From the NCBI GenBank assembly GCA_963513935.1, contig OY740774.1:23827949-23891948 (forward strand): a DNA stretch of 64,000 bases, written 5' to 3'. This document shows positions 56,729-64,000 of this stretch, one piece after another. The position numbers were made by a program, and so were the translations under genes. This stretch comes from Aphrophora alni. Lineage: Eukaryota > Arthropoda > Insecta > Hemiptera > Aphrophoridae. Each line of letters opens with the position of its first letter. The first letter of the stretch is position 1. The notes beneath the pieces are model-generated. The model saw only the letters and a list, made by a program, of their open reading frames with translations, was not told the origin of the DNA and ran no database searches.

Positions 56729-58012
56729 ATGGCAGTGGATTTGCTGCGATTAGTGGACACGTTAAAGAATACCGAGCTTGCTTTTGAGGTAGTAGCTAGA
56801 GGTGGTGAAAAAGACATTGTAACTAAAATGCGAACCTCTCTTAGGTCCCTTCTGCAGAACAGCGTCGAGCCAGAAATGGGAAACTTCACCGAAGACATCC
56901 TCTTGCAACAAATAGCGTTAGCCCGGAACTCCTTGTTTGTCTTGCAAGACGACCTGGAGAACCTCGATTCCGAAAGAGGAATCAAAATGATTCGTGTTCG
57001 TGCGCGCATAAACGTTTTCGGAAGACGGCTAGAGTTCCTAAATCGGGTGCATACTGAACAACTAAAAGTAGCAGACAACAATGTGCCACGGGATCTGGCC
57101 GAGCTACATAACAATTTCGCTACGCTCAAAGAAAAATTTAAAGCCTTTGAGCAAACCGTTGCTCCTCTAAAACTAAACGTAAGCATCCCGCTAACGCCCT
57201 CTGGGGGAACCACTAAAGCCAGCTCTGCAGAGCCATCTCGGTCTAATGGGCCAAATCTCCTTGCGGACACGCCGCAGGCTGAGGCTCAGCAAACCACACC
57301 TAGCAGTTCGAAAGGCTGTCAATACATTTCCTTATACGGAAAATTAAGTCATCCTGCCGAACAAATAATTAAGACAATTCCTCAGACAGATGGTTTCGAC
57401 CTTGACAAATTATTGAATTTTTTTAAAATTTCTCTAAAAATAGTCAAAACTTACCCGGACGTAGCTTTAAACATTAATAATGTTCTGATGCCCTATGCTC
57501 AGGGCCCTTTAAATTCATGTCTGATTAGACATCAGACATTTAAGACTTTTCACAAAGAGGCCTTAAGTCTCTTCATACCTTCGAAAAGGTTGGCTTCTCT
57601 AGTGCAGGAGTTATTTTATAGGCCCCAGAAGACTAACGAGGCGGTGCACATTTTTGTTAATCAAATTAAAGAGGCTGCAGAAACTTTAAATTTAGATAAG
57701 TCCGAATTGGAGGTCACGGACGTCATTCTGGAGGGACTGTCTCCGGAAGTCCGCAACTGCTTAGTTTTTGTTACCAAACCAAAAAACTTTGCAGACTTAG
57801 ATCGGCTCTGCGCACATGTCAATAACGTCATGTATACTGACAAGCAAAGGGCTCCATTAGTGAGACCCGAAGGTAGAAGTACTGATTTTAGACCTACAAG
57901 ACCAGTGGTCTGTTACAGTTGCGGACAGCCGGGACATAGAAGCCCAGAGTGTCGGAACCGGCCTCCAACAAGGCAATATCCTCCAAAAAACGGAGGCAGG
58001 TTTGGAGTCTAG
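56729..58012 (+). CDS. gag: Gag polyprotein
   Basis: Starts MAVDLLRLVDTLKNTELAFE with a strong AAGATGG context; the frame is open upstream to 56642. 427 residues. The first part is helical and charged (matrix-like). The middle has a capsid-like segment (VNQIKEAAETLNLDKSEL, then LEGLSPEVRNCLVF). A CX2CX4HX4C zinc knuckle (CYSCGQPGHRSPEC) lies near the C-terminus, about residues 395-408. The last 64 nt overlap the pol frame, which is one base back. Gag forms the particle that packages the RNA. A frameshift near the end is expected to give the Gag-Pol product. Confidence 0.9.
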   Translation: MAVDLLRLVDTLKNTELAFEVVARGGEKDIVTKMRTSLRSLLQNSVEPEMGNFTEDILLQQIALARNSLFVLQDDLENLDSERGIKMIRVRARINVFGRRLEFLNRVHTEQLKVADNNVPRDLAELHNNFATLKEKFKAFEQTVAPLKLNVSIPLTPSGGTTKASSAEPSRSNGPNLLADTPQAEAQQTTPSSSKGCQYISLYGKLSHPAEQIIKTIPQTDGFDLDKLLNFFKISLKIVKTYPDVALNINNVLMPYAQGPLNSCLIRHQTFKTFHKEALSLFIPSKRLASLVQELFYRPQKTNEAVHIFVNQIKEAAETLNLDKSELEVTDVILEGLSPEVRNCLVFVTKPKNFADLDRLCAHVNNVMYTDKQRAPLVRPEGRSTDFRPTRPVVCYSCGQPGHRSPECRNRPPTRQYPPKNGGRFGV

Positions 58013-58035
58013 TTGGTAGCTCCAGGCCAGCCTCC
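57985..58035 (+). promoter_or_regulatory. Programmed -1 ribosomal frameshift signal
   Basis: Slippery heptamer A-AAA-AAC at 57985-57991, with AAA and AAC exactly in the gag frame. After a -1 slip the next codon is CGG at 57991, in the pol frame. Downstream, GGAGGC (57992-57997) can pair with GCCTCC (58030-58035), and inside it TGGAG (58003-58007) with CTCCA (58020-58024). The gag stop (58010-58012) lies in the inner loop. The outer stem starts with no spacer, so the inner stem, 11 nt away, may be the working one. Confidence 0.85.
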
Positions 58036-61000
58036 CGTTCAAAAACCAACCACATCGGATGTAAACATAACACGAAACCACATTTCTTTAATAAACCATC
58101 TTTTCAAAATTTAAACTCAATTTCCTATTTAAGAACAAACAATTTCGGCAATAAAATTCAAAATTACGTTACTCCCATCTGTTATCATTGTGGCATACCC
58201 GGTCACTATATCTGGGGTTGTAAATTCTTCTCTCTACGGAATAGGTCTAGGCAAACCTATTCCAGCTCTAAGCTTTCCAACTACAAACTTCAAAAAAAAA
58301 ATAACATTTCTCTTAAATCTAGGGGTCTGAACGATCAGTTTTTGCCTTTGGTGGAAGTAGCTTTTGGGCAAATTAAAGTTAAGGCTCTGCTGGACTCCGG
58401 TTCAGTAAGATGCGTCATTTCTAAAGCCCTTTTTAAAAAATTAAAGAACACCAAGGCTTTTAAATCCATAACCAGGGTGAAGGCTGATTGTGTCACGGCT
58501 TCTGGAAAAAGGTTGCCCATTTCCTACTCTTGTCGTCTTCATCTTAAAATGGAACATTGTAGTTGGAATGTGGATTTTCTGGTGGCGCATAAGTTGTCGT
58601 GTCCTCTGATCCTCGGATCAGATTTCATATCTAAAACGGGACTGGTACTTGATCTTTCAGCAAAAAACTTCTATTTCAAATTTTCAAGGTCTATTGTTTT
58701 TCCTCTATGTAATTTTAGTAATTCTGCGTATAAACCTATAGTGTCCACAACATCTGAATCTACTGCTCCTGATCCTTTAGGTCATCTTCAAAAGAACGAT
58801 AAAAACACCATTCAAAAAATAATTAATGATTTTCCTCAGGTACTCACAAAAAGGTTAGGTCTAACACATCTAGTTGAATACGATATTCAACTGAAGGACA
58901 ACACTCCGGTCAAGTGTTCTCCATACCAATTGGCACCTCCCAAAATGGAATACCTCCGCGAACACATCAACGAATTGTTAGATTCAGGAGTAGTAGAACC
59001 CAGCCGGTCGGCATATGCATCCCCTGTTTTTCTGGTTCAACATCCCGAAAAGAAAACAAGGATGGTGATTGATTATCGGAGGCTCAATCAAAACATCGTC
59101 GTCGAAGCGGTGCCGCTACCTAACTTACATCAAAGCTTTAACTGGTTTGTCGGTGCCAAATATTTCACAGTATTCGATCTAAATTCAGCTTATCATCAAA
59201 TCCCTTTGTCTCAAAAGTCCAAACAAATTACCAGCTTTTGTACTCCCTGGATGCTTTATCAATTTACTCGAGTCCCTTTCGGACTCTGTACTGGTGCCCA
59301 AGTGCTTACCAGACTCTTGGATCAGGTCTTCCATGACATCAAATTTAAATTCATTTTTAATTATCTGGATGACCTAGTCATCTACTCCAAAACTTGGGAA
59401 GAGCATCAAAAACATCTTCGCGAAGTCCTTACTCGTTTGCGGCGGGCTGGCTTGACTGTTAACCCAGATAAGGTCCGTTTCGCTGTGAATGAGATAAGCT
59501 TTTTAGGACACCTAGTTTCTTCTCGTGGCGTGCAAATTGACCCATCTAGAACAAAGGCAATTAGAAATTTTCCGCAACCCAAGAACCCTAAGGCCGTTTC
59601 CAGATTCATTGGAATGGTCAATTTCTTTGCTAAATTCATTCCAAATTTCGCGGAGCACGCTGCGCCTCTAAATCTGCTTCGGAGGAAGGGCCAAAAATTC
59701 TCTTGGCAAGCTGAACAAGAGAAAGCTTTCAAACATCTTCGAGAGGCAATAACACAGCCTCCGGTTCTCCGGATGGCCGATTTCGCCAAACCATTCATCC
59801 TGCAAACGGATGCGAGCTCAGTGGCCCTTGGAGCAGTTCTACTCCAAGAAATTGACGGCTCACGACAGCCCATAGCGTACGCTTCACGTACTTTAACACC
59901 TGCAGAAAGAAAAGCCTCATCTGCATATGAAGCCGAATGCCTAGCAGTAGTTTTTGGAGTGGAGAAATTTAGGCAATATCTAGAACATCGGGAATTCCTA
60001 TTAGAAACCGACAACCAAGCCCTTTCTTGGCTTTTAGCACGTCCTCGTCAACTTGGTAAATTAGGCCGGTGGATTGCCAAGCTGACTTCATTGAAATTTA
60101 AGGTAGCGCACATAAGAGGAACTCAGAACATCATAGCAGACTCCCTCTCGCGCATGTTTGAACCGGAAAATTTCAACGAAGAAAATGTCACCTTTTCGTG
60201 TACCAGTCTCCTCACAAATTTTCCTCTAGCTTTTCATGACATCCAGACTCATCAAAAGGCCGATCCTATTTTGAAAAATATCATTGCCGACCTCGAACAG
60301 AACATCTCTTCGGAGAAGTACTGTTTAAGTAAAGGTGTACTTTGCCTGAAAAATCATCTGGAAAAGCCCACCAGAATTTATTTACCTCAGTCCTTAGTCG
60401 ACCTGGTGATTAATTATCATCACGACTCCGTTGTGGGTGGTCATCTTGGAGTACTTAAAACTTTGTTTAAGGTAAAGGAGAATTTTTATTGGCCAACTTT
60501 AAAACAGGATGTCACGTCTAAAGTGCGAGCTTGTTCGGTGTGCGCTGTAAGCAAACCCGCTCACAACTCCAAATTAGGATACCTTGCCTCAACGGTTCCC
60601 AATCGTCCCATGGAAAAATTACATATCGACTACGTCGGACAGCTTCCTAGGACAAAACAGGGCTACAACATGATACTGGTCGCAGTTGACCAGTTCTCAA
60701 AATTCACCTGGCTCATGCCTGTCAGAGATGCAACTTCCCACAGTACAATTAAGGCCTTAAGCCAAAACATTTTTCAAAATTTCGGTTTTCCAAAGATAAT
60801 AATCTCTGACAATGCACAATGTTTTGTATCACATGTCTTCCGCAACTTTTGTTTTTCTCGCGGTATTAAGCATGCAACTTTATCTCCTTATCACCCCCAA
60901 CCTAATAATGCGGAAAGACTTAACCGAAACCTTAAGGCAGCCCTTATCGCCTATCACTCCAAAAATCAATCCTCTTGGGACGACTCCCTTTGCTGGCTTC

Positions 61001-61437
61001 AGCTGGCTTTCAATTTCGCACATCATGAGACTCTTAAAGCAACACCTTTTAGCATTCTTTTTAATTTTCTCCCCAATACACCACTGAGTCTCAGCTGGAA
61101 CATACACGATCTCCTTCCAAAACCTAATACTAATCCATCACAAGTTTGGCGCCAGGCCAAAGACAATATAATGAAAGCGCACCAAAAGGCCGAAAAGACC
61201 TATAACAAATTCAGGAAGCCTCATCTGTATAAAATCAACGATCTTGTCTGGTGTAAAACACACCCTCTGAGCTCCGCCATAGACAAGCGAGCTGCTAAAT
61301 TGATGCCACGATGGTCCGGTCCCTTCCGGATCATTGATTTTCTTACTCCCGTTACCGTTGCGCTTTCTTTCGCCAATTCACCTCGTTTTATTAAAAAAGC
61401 ACACGTCGAGCAACTCAAACCTCATCATATAAATTAA
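57991..61437 (+). CDS. pol: Pol polyprotein (protease, RT, RNase H, integrase)
   Basis: Expressed by -1 frameshift; the open frame reaches back to 57949, so residue numbers here count from there (1162 codons). A second zinc knuckle (C78, C81, H86, C91) comes first. Then the aspartic protease site (LLDSG, D149), reverse transcriptase with YLDD (D474, D475), RNase H (TDASSVALGAVL, then AECLAVVFGVEKF), and an integrase with an HHCC zinc finger (from about residue 823). The integrase core has D894, D954 and E989. The last spacing is 34 residues, one shorter than usual. No internal stop. It copies the RNA and inserts the DNA. There is no chromodomain that I can recognise. Confidence 0.93.
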   Translation, partial: RRQVWSLVGSSRPASRSKTNHIGCKHNTKPHFFNKPSFQNLNSISYLRTNNFGNKIQNYVTPICYHCGIPGHYIWGCKFFSLRNRSRQTYSSSKLSNYKLQKKNNISLKSRGLNDQFLPLVEVAFGQIKVKALLDSGSVRCVISKALFKKLKNTKAFKSITRVKADCVTASGKRLPISYSCRLHLKMEHCSWNVDFLVAHKLSCPLILGSDFISKTGLVLDLSAKNFYFKFSRSIVFPLCNFSNSAYKPIVSTTSESTAPDPLGHLQKNDKNTIQKIINDFPQVLTKRLGLTHLVEYDIQLKDNTPVKCSPYQLAPPKMEYLREHINELLDSGVVEPSRSAYASPVFLVQHPEKKTRMVIDYRRLNQNIVVEAVPLPNLHQSFNWFVGAKYFTVFDLNSAYHQIPLSQKSKQITSFCTPWMLYQFTRVPFGLCTGAQVLTRLLDQVFHDIKFKFIFNYLDDLVIYSKTWEEHQKHLREVLTRLRRAGLTVNPDKVRFAVNEISFLGHLVSSRGVQIDPSRTKAIRNFPQPKNPKAVSRFIGMVNFFAKFIPNFAEHAAPLNLLRRKGQKFSWQAEQEKAFKHLREAITQPPVLRMADFAKPFILQTDASSVALGAVLLQEIDGSRQPIAYASRTLTPAERKASSAYEAECLAVVFGVEKFRQYLEHREFLLETDNQALSWLLARPRQLGKLGRWIAKLTSLKFKVAHIRGTQNIIADSLSRMFEPENFNEENVTFSCTSLLTNFPLAFHDIQTHQKADPILKNIIADLEQNISSEKYCLSKGVLCLKNHLEKPTRIYLPQSLVDLVINYHHDSVVGGHLGVLKTLFKVKENFYWPTLKQDVTSKVRACSVCAVSKPAHNSKLGYLASTVPNRPMEKLHIDYVGQLPRTKQGYNMILVAVDQFSKFTWLMPVRDATSHSTIKALSQNIFQNFGFPKIIISDNAQCFVSHVFRNFCFSRGIKHATLSPYHPQPNNAERLNRNLKAALIAYHSKNQSSWDDSLCWLQLAFNFAHHETLKATPFSILFNFLPNTPLSLSWNIHDLLPKPNTNPSQVWRQAKDNIMKAHQKAEKTYNKFRKPHLYKINDLVWCKTHPLSSAIDKRAAKLMPRWSGPFRIIDFLTPVTVALSFANSPRFIKKAHVEQLKPHHIN

Positions 61438-62217
61438 ATATTAACAAATTTCTAGAACCTTCTCCTTTACGATTTAATTTTCTTTCTGATCTTTCTTGAC
61501 CCGCACAAATTGTCATCTGGTAGTCTTCTTTCTGTGCACTGCAGAACATAATAAAATACGGAACCAAGCCGTGTTTCCTCTAAGCCAAATGCACATCTGT
61601 ATGTTTGGGCATCGGTGGGTTGAGCTCTCCTAGAGCCCCTCCGTGCCGTAATCTGTATAGATGTTTGCAGGCGAAGAGATATTGATTTTCCTTGTCCAGT
61701 GATATATCTCACTGTTTCCCGGACTTGACGCTTTTCAACCCATAGTCTGATCAACTATGAGGTTCCACTTTACGGCAATGGCCGCTACATGTACCTGACA
61801 TGTTACCCTATCTAGACATATCTTAACATCGAGCACTTCGCGGGTGTAATCGATGCGACGAGAATATAGAGAGCGTCATGAACTCTTCTATTTCTTCGTC
61901 ACCATAACGTCTTCGGACGAGGACATAGTGAGTCCATCTTCTTAATAGTTAAGTTTGGTGCATTTGTTCTTTGTTGTTTATCTTGGTGAAGGTATACTGA
62001 CCGGTTCTGTCGAACTACATATAGTTAATGTGGCACTCGCTATGCATGTTAGTCTTAGTTTGTCTTTTGTTTATCTCGAGGTCTAAAACACCTGTCTGAG
62101 AGGAAATTTTTTTTACCCCTTAAAGCACACTCTCTCTCTCCTTTTCTAAATTTTGTGGGAGGCCCTTCTGGCCCCCTTTCTTTTCTACACTAACTCCGTC
62201 TTTCGGGGGGGGAGAGC
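61438..62217 (+). other. 3' untranslated region and polypurine tract
   Basis: 780 bp without an envelope-like or other supported frame. The purine run GGGGGGGGAGAG (62205-62216), one base before the 3' LTR, is the expected plus-strand primer. Confidence 0.8.
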
Positions 62218-63727
62218 TGTAGCATTTAAATTCAAAAAAACACTTCCGCAATATAACTTCATTAACTCTTCCACATCCAATTTCCGTCCCTTGACAGATG
62301 CTGGCACCTGGCGGCCCGCTCCAAAACCAAGCATCGCCTGATACCGAACACAAAGTCCATTCGCCGGTCAAGCTAGCTTCTCTAATACCCGGTCCACAGT
62401 CTAGATGTGATAACAACATGGTCTACATTCTGCATCACTCATCTAACAAAAGTTTTTTTTCTCTCTAACCTTACAAGTCTCATACAACATCATGTTAATT
62501 TACAGTTCGTGCGTTTTAGTTTAAATAACCTAGTTCAAAATGTTAAAATAACCATCATTTTTCTCGGTACATGCTCACGTGAACTGCGACAGGATTAACC
62601 AGCCAATATGCTGGTAGGAGAAATAGAGAAATTCTTGTCTCATATTGCGCAAACCAGCGAATCATCCTAGCAAGTTTCGTCCTGTTGGCAAAACACGTTT
62701 TTGCATCACATAACTTCAGATTTTCAAGTGCATAAAAGTGATGTCCTTTTTTTTTTTTACAGCTGACTTTACTGAACTTTAACTAACTCATATGATTTAT
62801 GTGCCTAAATTTACTTCCGCAAATATGTGTTCCTTCAAACTATTTTCTAGATGTAGACTTTTGTAATTATTTATAAATTATATAACAATTTATTGGGTGG
62901 AGCCTGCATGCAATTTTCGGTCCTAACAACCTCCAAGAGGTTAGTTTCTAAATTAAAATAATTGACGTCAATTAACAAAATTTCAAAATTCTAAATTATT
63001 TTTCCTTTTTTTTTATTTAAATATAAATTTATTGGCCAATACAGTTTCTTTTTTTTTTAAGAAATTTTCAAACCAATTATATTATGTTACTTTAGTTTAG
63101 TGATAAACATGTTAACTATAGATATGATCTTTCTTGAACTTAAAATATCAAGCTCTTTTATATTTTGTTAATTTCTGTTACTGTTTAAAAGGAAACTATC
63201 ATCTTATAAACTAAACTAAAAAGGGGGGGGATAAGTTTTTTTTTTTTGAAAATCTTGATTAATTTTTTTTTTTAAATTATTATACTTTTACTTTAAGGGC
63301 GTATAATCTTTTTTTTTGATTAATTATAATTCTGTGAATTATTAAGCTGTGCTCATTGTCTTTTTTTATTGTTAAATTTTTGTAACTATAAACATATATG
63401 TATATACTAAAAGGGGGGGATAAATGTTTAGAATCTGTTGATTAATTTTTTTTTTTTATCTAAATTATTATATGTTACAATTAAGGGCTTATAACTTTTA
63501 CAATTTATGATCTTGTTAATCATAAGTTTTTTTTTTACTGATGATTTGTGTCAGGATGTCTTTTGTTGTAAATGACAAAGTCTGAACCGTCGAAATTTCT
63601 TTCTGTTTTCAATAAACTTGAGCCTTGTTAATTATTAAACTTGTCTTTGTCTTTTTTTTTATTTTTCTTTTCAAACATCGTTACCATTTTAGTTCCGCCT
63701 TTATTAAATTTAAGTCCCCTGGTAACA
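62218..63727 (+). repeat. 3' LTR
   Basis: Same as 54506-56016, one T shorter in the T run near 62747. I saw no substitution by eye. Confidence 0.95.
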
Positions 63728-64000
63728 AAGTTATGAGACAATTTTGTGTTGCTGTGTATAATAAGTTCATGGGCGGTGTGGACTTGGCAGATCGCATGGT
63801 AGCACACTATCCTCATACTCTAAAAAATAAAAAGTTTTATTTGAGGATCTTTTTCCATTTTGTTAATGTTGCTTTTTTCCAATGCATGGATAATTTTCAA
63901 GGACCATACTAAAACCAAACTTTCTTTTTTGGAATCCAAGGCAGCAGTTGCAGAATCAATGATAGCTGAAGGTTCTAAGAGGAAGAAAGTGGGAAGACCG
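63728..64000 (+). pseudogene. piggyBac-like transposase, 3' piece (copy 4), runs off the window
   Basis: Begins with the AAGT duplication and continues the frame interrupted at 54505: VMRQFCVAVYNKFMGGVDLA, then a KKFYLRIFFHFVNVAFFQCM helix and, after a frame change near 63885, KDHTKTKLSFLESKAAVAES. The GGVD motif with the third catalytic Asp is intact. The C-terminal Cys-rich domain would lie beyond 64000. Confidence 0.85.

Larger units (their letters stand above)
54506..63727 (+). mobile_element. Young Ty3/Gypsy LTR retrotransposon
   Basis: A 9.2-kb element with LTRs of 1511 and 1510 bp beginning TGTAG and ending GTAACA. As far as I can read they differ only by one T in a T run. It has a tRNA primer site at 56023, gag, a frameshift signal, a full pol (protease, reverse transcriptase, RNase H, integrase in that order) and a polypurine tract at 62205. 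Pol order puts integrase last, which is Ty3/Gypsy. No envelope frame exists between pol and the 3' LTR. It inserted into a piggyBac relic with a 4-bp AAGT duplication. Near-identical LTRs and open frames point to a very recent, possibly competent insertion. Confidence 0.95.

Noticed and set aside
61438..62217. Envelope gene after pol
   Set aside because: No open frame of useful length on the plus strand and no signal peptide or membrane segment; the minus-strand frames look like chance.
1..64000. CRISPR array, operon or bacterial gene content
   Set aside because: The sequence is eukaryotic: GT-AG introns, transposons and LINEs, and no evenly spaced direct repeats with unique spacers.

Overview
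The window looks like a transposon-dense, A+T-rich piece of an invertebrate nuclear genome, most likely an insect. Supporting signs are spliced transposase genes with GT-AG introns, MADF-BESS and PIF/Harbinger proteins, Penelope-like elements, CCTAA-type telomere-like motifs, and a retrotransposon primer site that appears to match an animal initiator methionine tRNA. The hemipteran-like flavour of several families is only an impression. I found no convincing host gene and no rRNA or functional tRNA gene. Nearly everything recognisable belongs to a mobile element or its remains.

Layout, left to right. 2.1-2.3 kb: LINE relic. 3144-7656: an apparently intact PIF/Harbinger element with 45-bp inverted ends and a TAA duplication. 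Its two genes lie on opposite strands and are interleaved, each with an exon inside the other's intron. 7.7-8.5 kb: an old tandem duplication. 8824-12196: a DNA transposon with a 'DGCGGQNKN' transposase, inverted ends beginning GAGT, and direct repeats inside both ends. 13-14 kb: SINE-like copies. 16.7-18.7 kb: piggyBac pseudogene, followed directly by a 5'-truncated pogo/Tigger copy to 20.5 kb. 20.6-22.9 kb: two Penelope-like relics. 23-27 kb: tRNA-like SINE, a possible piggyBac N-terminal exon, inverted repeats and more SINE copies.

29.1-31.6 kb: a second, diverged 'QNKN'-type transposase broken by a Penelope-like insertion with inverted arms and hammerhead-like cores. 31.8-33.6 and 38.8-41.4 kb: two copies of a Mutator/Kolobok-like transposase ('GDGDSKAF'); the second has inverted ends flanked by TTAA. 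34.1-34.6 kb: piggyBac relic. 36-37 kb: SINE and LINE fragments. 42.9-45.8 kb: SINEs, palindromes and an inverted-repeat element. 45888-49282: another GAGT-ended 'QNKN' element, internally deleted and carrying two LINE fragments. 49.5-51.2 kb: piggyBac pseudogene. 53.9-64 kb: a piggyBac relic split by a young 9.2-kb Ty3/Gypsy retrotransposon (54506-63727).

Strongest observations. (1) The two complete GAGT-ended elements carry different but internally matching 4-bp flanks (AATT and ATAT), which defines the ends of a transposon group that I cannot place in a named superfamily. (2) The Harbinger genes are interlocked. (3) The Ty3/Gypsy element has a canonical A-AAA-AAC slippery site in the gag/pol overlap, in exactly the right frame, followed by a predicted stem. 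(4) Both Mutator/Kolobok-like copies carry the same extra nucleotide immediately before the same ATG. All calls were made by eye; boundaries given as approximate could shift by tens of bases.
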